From: Gillisella vitis
GTDB taxonomy: Bacteria; Pseudomonadota; Alphaproteobacteria; Rhizobiales; Rhizobiaceae
DNA: 64,000 nucleotides
Assembly (NCBI GenBank): GCA_009744235.1
Contig: WPHV01000005.1
Coordinates: forward strand, 124,001-188,000
Direction: 5' to 3'
Below the pieces are notes generated by a model. The model searched no databases and was not told the origin of the DNA. It worked only from the letters and a program-made list of their open reading frames with translations. How positions within the stretch are numbered: position 1 is the first letter of the stretch; every line of letters begins with the position of its first letter. Position numbers and translations under genes: made by a program. Positions 28,262 to 37,433 of the stretch are shown here, in pieces.

Positions 28262-28720
28262 TTAATAGTAAGGCGAGTAGCACTGCTGGCGCACGCCGCT
28301 ATAGGTCACGAACGTATTGCTGTAGGAATCATAGCTGCGGTAGCGACCGGCACACCAATCGTAATGGCGCGGATTGATGCCATTGCTATAGGCAGGTGCC
28401 GCGGGTGCCGGGCGTGGCTGCGAGGCGATGGCCCCACCGATCAACGCACCGGCGGCAAAGGCTGCCAGCGGATACCAATGGCCATCATGGTGACGGCGGT
28501 AACCAGGGCGCGGGCCATCGTAACCCCGGTAGCCACGGTAATAGCCACCGCCACGTCCGTAACCATCGTCATAGCCGCGCCACTGGACCTGCTCCACCGG
28601 AACAGCAGATTGCGCCACTGGCTGCAATGTGTTCAGAGGCATGGCATCGGCGGATATAAAAGATGTTGCCAGAACAGCCAACGCCGTACCGGCCACTGCA
28701 ACGCGCTTGATGAAGGTCAT
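28262..28720 (-). CDS. BA14K-family exported protein
   Basis: A 152-residue protein with a Sec signal peptide (RVAVAGTALAVLATSFISADA). A Gly/Tyr/Arg-rich segment (GYGRGGGYYRGYRGYDG) follows, then a hydrophobic stretch (PLAAFAAGALIGGAIA), and finally the BA14K signature HYDWCAGRYRSYDSYSNTF. BA14K is known from Brucella as an immunoreactive lectin-like protein; rhizobia carry several paralogues of unknown role. The start at ATG 28720 gives a normal signal peptide. Confidence 0.85.
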   Translation of the reverse strand: MTFIKRVAVAGTALAVLATSFISADAMPLNTLQPVAQSAVPVEQVQWRGYDDGYGRGGGYYRGYRGYDGPRPGYRRHHDGHWYPLAAFAAGALIGGAIASQPRPAPAAPAYSNGINPRHYDWCAGRYRSYDSYSNTFVTYSGVRQQCYSPYY

Positions 28721-29045
28721 GATCGTCGTCTCCATATGATCAATAGAGATAGGGAGGAGAAGCTCGCCTGTCCAGATCACGTCTCATCACAGTTATTAGA
28801 CGCATGATACGGAACGGCAATACTTACCCTTATTGCCCTCACCCTAGCCAGGTGCAGATGAACCGGCGATTAATACATCTACCACTCATCTGTCCGCTGC
28901 CAGACAAGCCTCGCGAAACGCAGCCGGCCTAAAGCTTGGGAAAGTTTCTTTTAACAAGCATCCGGTAATTTACTTGTATCCGGTCATTCACTTGGGCGAC
29001 AGCCAATGCGGCAGCTCGTCATCCTTTGTGTGGAGAGTGCGTTCG
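28721..29045. other. Intergenic region between divergent genes
   Basis: 325 bp between the BA14K gene and the 201-residue unknown gene. No repeat or confident promoter was seen. The sequence TTACTTGTATCCGG and TTCACTTGGGCGAC near 28970-29000 may be part of the plus-strand promoter or an operator. Confidence 0.4.
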
Positions 29046-29651
29046 ATGTCCAAATTGAGATATTATGCCGCCCCCAAAACGACGGCTTTGGAAAACAAGC
29101 CTCCCAAGGCTGTCCACAGCGAATTCCTGCGGACCGGCAAGATCATCCGCGACGAGGACGACTGGCTGGCCGACGAGAAGCGCTATCTGACCCACGAGGA
29201 AGTGGCCGTGCGCACCGCACGTCGGCTGGAAGCGGCGGCAGAGACCACCCATCAGCGCATCAACGGCTTTCACAAGTCCATCCGCTTTCCCAAACTGCTA
29301 TTTCACCAGACACTTCAGGATATTCCGCATCTGGGTTACTGTCATGTCACGGCCTCGCGGTCGAATTTCGCCCAATATGCCGATGTGAAATGGGCTTTCT
29401 ATTTCGCCAATTTCAATGCCGAGGTCGGCGGCGAGGACAGTTTCTTCCAGAAGATCACGCCGCAATATGGCCGGATGTATTTTGCCGTAGCGCTGAAACC
29501 CGACAAAGCCAAACGCGAAATGACCGTGGATCGCTCGATCCGCGAAGACGGCCTGCTGTTTCGCACCAGCGATCCGAAAGTGGCGCTGAAAAACGTGCTG
29601 CTCTTGGGCGCACGCACCTCGGCACTGCGCAAGATCATCGCCAGCATGTGA
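29046..29651 (+). CDS. Conserved hypothetical protein (201 aa)
   Basis: A 201-residue soluble protein with no recognised domain. Its composition is that of a normal GC-rich gene, and it is followed directly by convergent gbcB. Features include a basic N-terminus and the stretch QDIPHLGYCHVTASRSNFAQYADVKWAFYFANFNAEVGGEDSFFQ split by aromatic residues. An upstream start at 28974 is possible, but ATG 29046 gives a clean N-terminus (MSKLRYYAAPK). No signal peptide or membrane segment is visible. Confidence 0.75.
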   Translation: MSKLRYYAAPKTTALENKPPKAVHSEFLRTGKIIRDEDDWLADEKRYLTHEEVAVRTARRLEAAAETTHQRINGFHKSIRFPKLLFHQTLQDIPHLGYCHVTASRSNFAQYADVKWAFYFANFNAEVGGEDSFFQKITPQYGRMYFAVALKPDKAKREMTVDRSIREDGLLFRTSDPKVALKNVLLLGARTSALRKIIASM

Positions 29652-29676
29652 CACAAGCCAGGTCTGATCCTTTGGA

Positions 29677-30759
29677 TCAGACCTCGATTTCGACGTCGCC
29701 TGTCGGACGGGAGCAGCAGGCGAGGATATAGCCTTCCTCGATTTCGTCATCGAGAATGCCGCCATTGTGGTTCATGTCCACGTCGCCCGACAGCTTCATC
29801 ACCCGGCAGGTGCCACAGAGACCGGATTCGCAGGCGGCACCGATGCGCACGCCGATGGAGCGGGCGGCTTGCAGCACGGTAAAGCCCGGCTCGCACAGCG
29901 CTTCCTTGCCCGCCAGCGTGAAGGCGACCTTATGCGGCTTCACCTCGCCCGTGGGATCGGCAACCACCACCATCGGCTCCGGCGCGACTGGCTGGAAGGT
30001 TTCCTCGTGGTAGCGGCTCATGTCGAAACCGGCACCGGCCAGCGATTCCCTCACTGTTGCCATGAACGGTTCTGGCCCACAGCAGAACACCGTGCGATCG
30101 AGAAAATCCGGTGCCAACAGGCCGATTTTCGCCTTGTCGATAAAGCCGCGCAGGCCCGACCAGAGCTGTGAACGCTGCAATTGCTCGACAATGAAGCCAA
30201 GCTGGAAGAAGGGCAGATATCTGGCCTTATATTCCAGTTCCCAGCGGAAAATGATGTCGTCAGGCGAGCGAGCGCAGTGGATGAAGGCGATGTCGCTATC
30301 GGGCTGGCGGTCGGCCATGTCGCGGGTCATCGACATCATCGGGGTAATGCCGGAGCCTGCCGAGATGAACAGGTATTTCTCGCCCGGATGCTTCACATAG
30401 GAAAAATCACCCAGCGGCCCGAAGGCCTTGATCTTCATACCGGGCTTGAGGTTTTCAAACATCCAGCGGGTGCCGATACTGTCCTTCTGCGCCTTGACCG
30501 TAACGGCCACCGTATAGGGTCGCGACGGGCTGGAAGACAGCGTATAGGTGCGCATCACAGGTTCTGGCCCGACCGGCAGTTCCAGCGTCACGAACTGGCC
30601 GGGCAGATAGCGGAACCAATGGCCCGGCCTGTCCGACTTGAAGGTGAAGGTCATAACGTCAGGCGCTTCCGGCGTCCAGGCGACGCATTCCAGCAGATGC
30701 TCCCGGTCCGACCAGGGCCGCATCTCATCGACATGCCGATAGATCTTGTCCACCGCCAT
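29677..30759 (-). CDS. gbcB: Ferredoxin reductase component of glycine betaine-type demethylase
   Basis: This 360-residue reductase has three modules: FAD binding (RTYTLSSSPSRP), NAD(P)H binding (SAGSGITPMMSM and CCGPEPFM), and a C-terminal plant-type [2Fe-2S] ferredoxin domain (CESGLCGTCRV, with the last cysteine in ACCSRP). It passes electrons to the Rieske oxygenase encoded 2 bp upstream. The pairing and domain order match GbcB, which serves glycine betaine demethylation, though related reductases serve stachydrine or carnitine demethylases. ATG 30759 was chosen; a longer frame overlaps gbcA. Confidence 0.85.
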   Translation of the reverse strand: MAVDKIYRHVDEMRPWSDREHLLECVAWTPEAPDVMTFTFKSDRPGHWFRYLPGQFVTLELPVGPEPVMRTYTLSSSPSRPYTVAVTVKAQKDSIGTRWMFENLKPGMKIKAFGPLGDFSYVKHPGEKYLFISAGSGITPMMSMTRDMADRQPDSDIAFIHCARSPDDIIFRWELEYKARYLPFFQLGFIVEQLQRSQLWSGLRGFIDKAKIGLLAPDFLDRTVFCCGPEPFMATVRESLAGAGFDMSRYHEETFQPVAPEPMVVVADPTGEVKPHKVAFTLAGKEALCEPGFTVLQAARSIGVRIGAACESGLCGTCRVMKLSGDVDMNHNGGILDDEIEEGYILACCSRPTGDVEIEV

Positions 30760-30761
30760 GA

Positions 30762-32018
30762 TCAGGCCACGACCGACAAGGGGGATTTCCGCGCGGCTGT
30801 TTCGCCGTCCAGACGGTCCACCATGAAATTGGCGTACCATTCCACGAACTGCATCACGCCGCCTTCATGATCGGGCGAATAGGGGCCGGGCTCATAAGCG
30901 GGCGAACGAATGCCAAAGGCATTTTCCTCGACAATCGACCGGTCCTGATCGTTGGTCATGTTCCAGACATGGGTGAGGTCGTGGAGATTGTAATCCACGC
31001 CTTCCACCGCATCCTTATGCACCAGCCAGGTGGTGGTGACGGCGGTTTCCTCGGCGCTCAGCGGCAGCACCCGGAAGGTAATGGCGTGGTCACCAAGCAG
31101 ATGGTTCCAGGTGGTCGGATAGTGGAACATCAGCATCGTGCCGATATGGGAGATGGTCACATCATCCGACAACGGGCGCTTGACGGCCCGCTTGCCATCC
31201 ATCGTATAGCTTTCGGCATCCTGAATCAGCGGCATGCGGGCGACGCGGAACTGGCCGCTCTGATGCATGGTGAAGGCGCTGGGCAGGTTTGCCGCCTCGC
31301 AGCGCTGCCAGTGCTCGGTAATCACAGGATCGTCACCCGCGCCCTGCACGCCGGTGGCGCTTGGCGCTTCCGGATAGGTGCGGCACAATTCCGGGTGATT
31401 GCCGGCGCAATGGTAGCATTCCCGGTTGTTTTCCCAGACCAGCTTCCAATTGCCCTTTTCGACAATGGTGTTGCGATGGGCAATCTTAGCTTCGGCAAGC
31501 CGGTGCGGCTGAAGATAGGGCAAGGCTGTAGCGCGGTAGCTGGCGAAATCCTCCGGCACCTCTGCCAGACAGATGAAGATATAGCCGCCAAAGCTTTCGC
31601 AAGCGACCGGCTTCATCCCATGCTGGCTCTTGTCGAAATCCTCGCCCATCTGGCGGGCAAACACCAGCGATCCGTCCAGATCATAGGTCCACTGGTGATA
31701 GGGACAGACCAGCTTTGCAGATGCGCCGCGTTCCTGTGTGCAGACCCGGTGGCCGCGATGGCGACAGGTATTGTGGAACGCACGGATCACCCCATCGCGC
31801 CCGCGCACGACGACGACAGGATAATCACCGATCTGCACGGTAAAATAATTGCCAGCTCTCGGAATTTCGCAATCATGGCCCATGAACAGCCAGTCACGAT
31901 ACCAGATCAATTCCATATCAAGCTTGAAGTAATCTTTGTCGATATAGAAGGGCTGCTCCAGACTATAGCCTTCGCGGCGATTTTTCAGCTGGCGCAGAAC
32001 GGTGCTGTGAATATCCAT
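30762..32018 (-). CDS. gbcA: Rieske oxygenase, probable glycine betaine demethylase
   Basis: A 418-residue ring-hydroxylating-type oxygenase. The Rieske site is C85-x-H87 and C105-x2-H108 (CRHRGH and CPYHQW). The mononuclear iron site includes NNRECYHCAGNHPELC. The family includes GbcA, which removes a methyl group from glycine betaine to give dimethylglycine, and Stc2, which acts on stachydrine; sequence alone does not settle which. Glycine betaine is the usual call in rhizobia. Cotranscribed with the reductase. The start at MDIHSTVLRQL is preferred over an upstream ATG. Confidence 0.82.
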   Translation of the reverse strand: MDIHSTVLRQLKNRREGYSLEQPFYIDKDYFKLDMELIWYRDWLFMGHDCEIPRAGNYFTVQIGDYPVVVVRGRDGVIRAFHNTCRHRGHRVCTQERGASAKLVCPYHQWTYDLDGSLVFARQMGEDFDKSQHGMKPVACESFGGYIFICLAEVPEDFASYRATALPYLQPHRLAEAKIAHRNTIVEKGNWKLVWENNRECYHCAGNHPELCRTYPEAPSATGVQGAGDDPVITEHWQRCEAANLPSAFTMHQSGQFRVARMPLIQDAESYTMDGKRAVKRPLSDDVTISHIGTMLMFHYPTTWNHLLGDHAITFRVLPLSAEETAVTTTWLVHKDAVEGVDYNLHDLTHVWNMTNDQDRSIVEENAFGIRSPAYEPGPYSPDHEGGVMQFVEWYANFMVDRLDGETAARKSPLSVVA

Positions 32019-32490
32019 GATACCCTCGTTTTCCAACCGGCGCGGGAGCATCGAAAGAAAGGGGGCATACCCGCCTACCTGCGACAGCACAGCGCGACCT
32101 ATGCCTCATAACCCGCCCATACCTTCAAACCTCGATTCTAACCCATCAATCAGATCAGAACCATTGTTTTTCAGAGGATTTGAGCTTTTTCCCATCTAGC
32201 CACAAGCGCGCCACCCGCGCCGCCTTGGCCTACGACATCGCAGATATGGATTGCGACATGGGGTGATTTGGGTGGGGAGTGTATTGGGGGGGATAGGATT
32301 GCGGCCGCCGTAACATCCGCAGGATAGACATCACGAGACCGGCAAATATCGGCAGGCTACCCGCAACGACAAGACCCGCCAATCCGATAGCATCGGATAG
32401 CGAGTCAATTGTTGCCATTTTTGGGAACGTCATCAGCGCGTTATAGCCGCATCAAAAAACGCCCCGACGTTTCCGCCCTTCACACGACCT
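32019..32490. other. Intergenic region with a doubtful small ORF
   Basis: 472 bp between two minus-strand genes, upstream of gbcA. Apart from the small membrane-peptide ORF at 32230-32433, it shows no repeat, terminator or clear promoter. Confidence 0.4.
32230..32433 (-). CDS. Possible small membrane protein
   Basis: A 67-residue frame (or 62 from ATG 32418) with one hydrophobic stretch, AIGLAGLVVAGSLPIFAGLVM, followed by RMLRRP, which would suit a single-pass inner-membrane peptide. The tail is Pro/His/Ser-rich. There is no good ribosome-binding site and no neighbour that would assign a role. It could be a chance ORF. Confidence 0.3.
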   Translation of the reverse strand: MTFPKMATIDSLSDAIGLAGLVVAGSLPIFAGLVMSILRMLRRPQSYPPQYTPHPNHPMSQSISAMS

Positions 32491-34326
32491 TCACGCCGCA
32501 TAGGACATACCGGAATTCCCCGCACTGCGGCCAATCTGGAACTGCCCCAGCAATTGGCGAAGCTTATTCACCTCGCCTGCCAGCGAGGCGCTGGCGGCGG
32601 TGGTTTCTTCGACCATGGCGGCGTTTTGTTGGGTCATCTGGTCCATGTGGTTGACGGCGCTGTTGACCTGGGTGAGGCCTACGGATTGCTCCTGCGCCGA
32701 GGTGGCGATGGCATCCATATGGCCGTTGGCAGTCGAGACGTAATCCTCAATGGTTTTGAGGACATTGCCCGTATCACGCACGAGGTTGACGCCATTGCCC
32801 ACTTCGTCGGAGGAATTGCGGATCAGTTCCTTGATTTCCTTGGCGGCCTGCGCCGAGCGTTGGGCCAGTTCGCGCACTTCCTGAGCCACCACGGCAAAGC
32901 CCTTGCCCGCCTCGCCTGCACGGGCGGCTTCAACGCCGGCGTTCAGGGCCAGAAGGTTGGTCTGGAAGGCAATTTCGTCGATCACCCCGATGATGTTGGA
33001 GATCTGGCTGGAGGATGCCTCGATGCGCTGCATGGCATCGACGGCGTTGGCCACCACCTGGCCAGATTGCCGCGCGGCTTTGTTGGCCTCAATCACCACG
33101 GCACGCGCCTCCTGGGTGCGTTTGGCCGAGTTGGAGACATTCACGGTGATTTCATCCAGCGCGGCAGAGGTTTCTTCAAGGGCTGCCGCCTGCTGTTCCG
33201 TGCGTTTAGAGAGATCACCTGCGCCAGACGCAATCTCAGTAGAACCGTTATTGATGTTGCTGACAGAGTCGAGGATAGCGCCCATGGTTTCACCCAGCGT
33301 GCGCACCGATTGATTAAAGTCCTGCCGCAGGCTTTCAAACTCTTCTGAAAAGGCTTCGCGCAGCTCAACCGTCAGATCGCCGCTGGCCAAGCGCCGCAGA
33401 CCTGCGGCCAGACCGGAGGTTGCAATCATCAAGCGTTCTCGGGCGTCTTCCTCGGCCTTCAGCTGCGTCTGGATACGCTCCTGTTCGGCACGGCGGCGGT
33501 TGGTTTCCGCCTCGGCCTCCAGCTGGCGCTTGGCAACGGCATCTTCGCGGAAAACCTCAACGGCATCGCACATCAGGCCAATTTCATCGCCCCGTGGGCC
33601 AAAATCAGCCCTACGGCTTGTATCGCCCGAGGAGAGCCTGTTCATGGCTTCAACCAGCAATTTGATCGGTATCACCACGGTGCTGCGCAACACAAAGGCC
33701 GTTGCAATCAGCACCAGCACAATCAGGATCTGGATCGTGCCATTGATGGTCTCGGAGCGTGCTTCCGTCGCCTGAAGAGAGCTGCGGGCATCCGTCGTTA
33801 CCTTGCGGGACGCCGCAACCGCGCTTTGAATGGACTCGTTGAGTTTCGAGGTGATTGGTCTGGTATATTGGTCACGGCGGGCGGTCAGCGCGACAAGGTC
33901 CTGACTTTGCTGCGCCCGCTGCTCTTTGACGAAATCCTTGATCTTGATGGAAGCCGTTGCGTAGTCGCCGAGACCTGTCGAAATGGCCTGCAACGCGCTC
34001 GGATTTTCAGCAACGCGCATCGCCTCTTTCAGACTGTTTTGACCGTTGAGGGCTGATTTATTGACCGCGGCCAGCTCATCATCCACCTCCTTGACGGTGG
34101 GGGCGAGCATGATGTTGCGTACACCGCTCTTCATCTCCACAAACGCTTTCTCGCTGGCACTAATACCATCGAGAACCGTCTGTTCACGCGCGACAATGTC
34201 CTGCGCTGCCTTGATCGTGCTGTTCGTCCATTGCTGGTTGGCAACCATGCCCACAACCATGGCCACGCCAAGCCCCGAGGCAATGTAGATCTTCTTTGCG
34301 ATGGTGATATTTGATAAAAACGACAT
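32491..34326 (-). CDS. Methyl-accepting chemotaxis protein, helical-bundle sensor
   Basis: A 611-residue chemoreceptor. Membrane segments at about 10-30 and 196-216 enclose a roughly 165-residue, all-helical periplasmic domain, probably a four-helix bundle. A HAMP domain follows at about 217-270, then a signalling coiled coil with [24 protein letters not shown]. The C-terminus (GNSGMSYAA) lacks the CheR pentapeptide. ATG 34326 is preferred to the upstream ATG at 34371. The ligand is unknown. Confidence 0.92.
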   Translation of the reverse strand: MSFLSNITIAKKIYIASGLGVAMVVGMVANQQWTNSTIKAAQDIVAREQTVLDGISASEKAFVEMKSGVRNIMLAPTVKEVDDELAAVNKSALNGQNSLKEAMRVAENPSALQAISTGLGDYATASIKIKDFVKEQRAQQSQDLVALTARRDQYTRPITSKLNESIQSAVAASRKVTTDARSSLQATEARSETINGTIQILIVLVLIATAFVLRSTVVIPIKLLVEAMNRLSSGDTSRRADFGPRGDEIGLMCDAVEVFREDAVAKRQLEAEAETNRRRAEQERIQTQLKAEEDARERLMIATSGLAAGLRRLASGDLTVELREAFSEEFESLRQDFNQSVRTLGETMGAILDSVSNINNGSTEIASGAGDLSKRTEQQAAALEETSAALDEITVNVSNSAKRTQEARAVVIEANKAARQSGQVVANAVDAMQRIEASSSQISNIIGVIDEIAFQTNLLALNAGVEAARAGEAGKGFAVVAQEVRELAQRSAQAAKEIKELIRNSSDEVGNGVNLVRDTGNVLKTIEDYVSTANGHMDAIATSAQEQSVGLTQVNSAVNHMDQMTQQNAAMVEETTAASASLAGEVNKLRQLLGQFQIGRSAGNSGMSYAA

Positions 34327-34885
34327 TGTCTTTCCCCGTATAGGGCTTTCCGCCCCCACCCATGATGACAAAAGCTAGCCCCGCGACTGCGACCACAGAC
34401 GAACGGTGCGATGTGTGAAAGACCCGCAAAATCAGAAAATCACAGCATAGAGATATCCGCTGGCCCCCAGCCAAACGGATCATCAAACGCACATGATGGT
34501 TCAAGGCCGATAGAGCCTCTTTGCCGATTTGCCGTTGCGGGCTGGCTCTCATTCCATCCGGACAACAGGGTGCCTGCATTGTCATAAAGCAGGCCACTCA
34601 ATTTCAAGAAACGCTCAAAACGTGCAGATGCATCTGCAACAACCCAATATTGGAAACATTAACTTAAGCATCTCTTAATTTAATGCACTCAAAACAGGAG
34701 ATGCTAAATTATTTTGCACTTATAACGTTATTTGCTGCGGGAGCGGTGCGCAGAAAACTAAATTCCCCCTGGAAGGAACGTATCGCGATACAGAAGAAAC
34801 AAGCCGCAAATATGCGGGCGAATAAAGTTTCGCCGGGAAAATTTGGAAACCGGTCTTCTCGAAAAGACAACCGAAAACAAAGAAA

Positions 34886-34928
34886 CCTAAAGTCTGTCTG
34901 GTTCAATCTGAACCTGACAGACTTTAGG
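34886..34928. repeat. AGTCTGTCAGG palindrome, copy 2
   Basis: CCTAAAGTCTGTCTGGTTCA and TGAACCTGACAGACTTTAGG pair over 20 bp with one mismatch across a three-base loop. The core is shared with 24394-24430. Confidence 0.75.
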
Positions 34929-34999
34929 TTGACGCATCGACTTTTCGGCCCGGTGCTTTAGGCAATTGCTCTGTCACCCGTCGTTTAAGCGGGGGGTTT

Positions 35000-35141
35000 A
35001 CAGTCTGTTCAAGAATTGCTGCTGGCCTGGCGAAAATGGTGATTTCGAGAACCGGAACGGAGCGTACTTAATGTACGTGAGTACCGGAAGCGCAGAAATT
35101 GCCATTTGCAGACGGCCAGCGGCGATTATTGGATAGACTGT
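35000..35141. repeat. MITE-like repeat, copy 2
   Basis: Starts ACAGTCTGTTC and ends GGATAGACTGT, giving a terminal inverted ACAGTCT/AGACTGT. It matches 16372-16563 almost base for base without the 58-bp insert. It ends 4 bp from the stop codon of the GGDEF-like gene. Confidence 0.82.
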
Positions 35142-35145
35142 TACA

Positions 35146-36216
35146 TCACACCACATGCGGCTTGTAGATCAGCCAATCCTTCGGCACATAGCTGTTTTCC
35201 GTCACGCCATAGAGGGTCACGGTATCGCCGCCGGAGGATTTTGAGGCTGTCAGGGCGCGTTCGGAATAGGTCATCAGATCAAAGGCATTGGGGGCCTGTT
35301 CGGAAAGGCAGATGCCGAAAGACATGGTGAGTGCGGCGAGCGAGCCATTGGAGCCGGCATTGACTACGGCAGTAGCCTTCAGCTTGACGCGCACGGCGTT
35401 GACGATGCGGCTGATTTCATCCTGATCGGAGGTGTAGAACAGCAGGCCGAAGCGGCTGCCGTCGAAGCGGCAGGCGAGGTCGTCCTTGCCGGCCACGGCC
35501 TTTACCACCTTGGCAATCTGCTTGATGAAGCGTTCGGTCACCGTCGGGCCAAGATGATCGGCGAGCTTGGCGAAATCGTCGATTTCACCGACCGCAAGGC
35601 CGCAGAGCGTCGGCAGGGCCGGATTGGCATAGACTTTTGCGAGCGCCTTGTTGAAGGCGCGGCGGCTGCCCATGCCGGTCAGGGCATCGACGAATTTCGC
35701 CTGTTCCACCTGGTCGGCCTCGCGCTGCACATCGGCGAGCTGCTCGGTCTTTTCGACAACGGTTTTGACGACATTGCTGTTTTCGGCAACGCGCTGGTCG
35801 GTGGCGGCCTTCAGCGCCTGAATAGAGCGGCTCAGTTCCGGATTGCCAAGATCGGTGTCGGTCAGGATGCCCTTGGTGGCATCGCCGATCAGGCGGCCAT
35901 AATCGGTCAGCGACAGTTTTTCCTGGTTGAGCAAGCTGATGAAGCTACTCATTTCGGCGCGCACCTTGTTGTTGTGGCGGGCCAAAAGGCCGTCTTCATG
36001 GTGATGGGGCAGGTATTTGCGGCCCAGGGCATCCAGCGCATCCTGGGTCTTGACCTTGCCCAGCGCGATGAATTCGCGCACCAGATCCGGATTACTCCCG
36101 GAATAGGCCTCATAGACCAGTTCGTAATTGCGTGGCAGGCCCTCGATCCCCATCTGATGCATGGCAGTCGCAACACGCAGTGCAATGCTGGAGGCCGGAT
36201 TTTTCATAGGCTGCAT
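35146..36216 (-). CDS. Degenerate GGDEF-domain protein
   Basis: A 356-residue soluble protein. The N-terminal half is helical and ends in a coiled coil (ENSNVVKTVVEKTEQLADVQREADQ), a frequent linker to GGDEF domains. The C-terminal domain has the family entry motif DALTGMGSRRAFN at about 177-189. However, the active-site loop reads FDGSRF at 251-256 instead of GGDEF, so diguanylate cyclase activity is unlikely; a binding or scaffold role may remain. ATG 36216 was chosen; an extended frame to 36366 looks unlikely. Confidence 0.82.
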   Translation of the reverse strand: MQPMKNPASSIALRVATAMHQMGIEGLPRNYELVYEAYSGSNPDLVREFIALGKVKTQDALDALGRKYLPHHHEDGLLARHNNKVRAEMSSFISLLNQEKLSLTDYGRLIGDATKGILTDTDLGNPELSRSIQALKAATDQRVAENSNVVKTVVEKTEQLADVQREADQVEQAKFVDALTGMGSRRAFNKALAKVYANPALPTLCGLAVGEIDDFAKLADHLGPTVTERFIKQIAKVVKAVAGKDDLACRFDGSRFGLLFYTSDQDEISRIVNAVRVKLKATAVVNAGSNGSLAALTMSFGICLSEQAPNAFDLMTYSERALTASKSSGGDTVTLYGVTENSYVPKDWLIYKPHVV

Positions 36217-36425
36217 CGGATGTCTTCCCCACATCGAATCACTGATTGCACGCAGAGTAGCGCGACACTTCTTTCTTTCGGTTACAGCTGTATTTAAAAT
36301 TTTACGGATTAGTGAAGAGACCGTGAAAAGCCCTAGATGAAACCGATGCGGCTTCACAAAAGTCATTTGCCCTTAGGGCCTGGGTCAGGCTATTTCACCT
36401 GGGAAACAGTGGCAATCAGGCAGGC

Positions 36426-37397
36426 ATGGCAAAGCGTCTCTCAGTCATCACATCACCAGAACCGGCCATCCGCGCCGCGGTTCCTCTGCTTGAGGCAGGC
36501 GAGGTCATCGCCATGCCGACCGAGACCGTCTATGGTCTGGCGGCGGATGCCACCAATCCGCAGGCCATCACCCGGATCTACGAGACCAAGGGCCGCCCGC
36601 AGTTCAACCCGCTGATCTGCCATGTCGCCGACCTCGCCATGGCCGAGCGCTACGGCGTCTTCGATCCCTTGTCACGGCAATTGGCGGAGCGGTTCTGGCC
36701 GGGGCCGCTGACGCTGATCGTGCCGCTTGCGCCAGGTTCTCTCATTCACCCGCTGGCAACTGCCGGGCTGGATACGGTTGGCCTGCGCATGCCCCTGGGC
36801 TTTGCCGCCACGCTGATTGCCGCATTCGGCAAGCCACTGGCCGCCCCAAGCGCCAATACGTCGGGCAAGATCAGCCCGACCACGGCTGCCCATGTCGAAG
36901 AGGATCTGGGGGCAAAAATCCCGCTGATCCTCGATGCCGAAGCGGCGGGTGTCGGGGTTGAATCCACCATCCTGAAAGTGGAAGACGGCCAGATCCGGCT
37001 GCTGCGGCCCGGTGGGCTTTCGGTGGAGGCGGTGGAAGACGCGACAGGATTGCGGGTGATCCGCCCGCAAAAGGCAGGCGCGATCATCGAAGCGCCGGGC
37101 ATGCTGGCCTCCCACTACGCACCGGAGGCGGCTGTGCGGCTGAATGCAACCTCGGTTTTTGCCGATGAGGCGGTGATCACTTTTGGCGCGGCGGCCCCGC
37201 AAGGGCTTGAAAAGGCTGCCCTCGTGCTCAATTTGAGTGCCAGCGGCGACCTCGCAGAGGCCGCCGCCAATCTGTTCAGCTTCATGAAACGGGCCGATGC
37301 CAGCGGCGCTGCCCGTATTGCCTTTACCGCCATTCCCACCCATGGGCTGGGAGATGCAATCAACGACCGGCTGGAGCGGGCCGCTGCGCCACGGTGA
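36426..37397 (+). CDS. Threonylcarbamoyl-AMP synthase (Sua5 type)
   Basis: This 323-residue enzyme makes threonylcarbamoyl-AMP from threonine, bicarbonate and ATP for the t6A modification of tRNA. The YrdC domain shows AMPTETVYGLAADATN, KGRPQFNPLICHV, LRMPLGF and APSANTSGKISPTTAAHV. The extra C-terminal Sua5 domain, with SHYAPEAAVRLN, makes it the long Sua5 form rather than TsaC. It lies 36 bp upstream of the GlcD-type gene and is probably cotranscribed. Confidence 0.92.
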   Translation: MAKRLSVITSPEPAIRAAVPLLEAGEVIAMPTETVYGLAADATNPQAITRIYETKGRPQFNPLICHVADLAMAERYGVFDPLSRQLAERFWPGPLTLIVPLAPGSLIHPLATAGLDTVGLRMPLGFAATLIAAFGKPLAAPSANTSGKISPTTAAHVEEDLGAKIPLILDAEAAGVGVESTILKVEDGQIRLLRPGGLSVEAVEDATGLRVIRPQKAGAIIEAPGMLASHYAPEAAVRLNATSVFADEAVITFGAAAPQGLEKAALVLNLSASGDLAEAAANLFSFMKRADASGAARIAFTAIPTHGLGDAINDRLERAAAPR

Positions 37398-37433
37398 TGG
37401 TTTGCGGCGATAGAATAACAAGGACGAAACGCC

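Larger units (their letters stand above)
34327..35145. other. Intergenic region with two repeat elements
   Basis: About 820 bp between two minus-strand genes. It contains the palindrome at 34886-34928 and MITE-like copy 2 at 35000-35141. A 92-codon ORF at 34683-34961 spans the palindrome and was not accepted. Confidence 0.6.

Noticed and set aside
34683-34961. 92-codon plus-strand ORF
   Set aside because: It has no ribosome-binding site and runs through the palindrome at 34886-34928. The composition is that of non-coding DNA.
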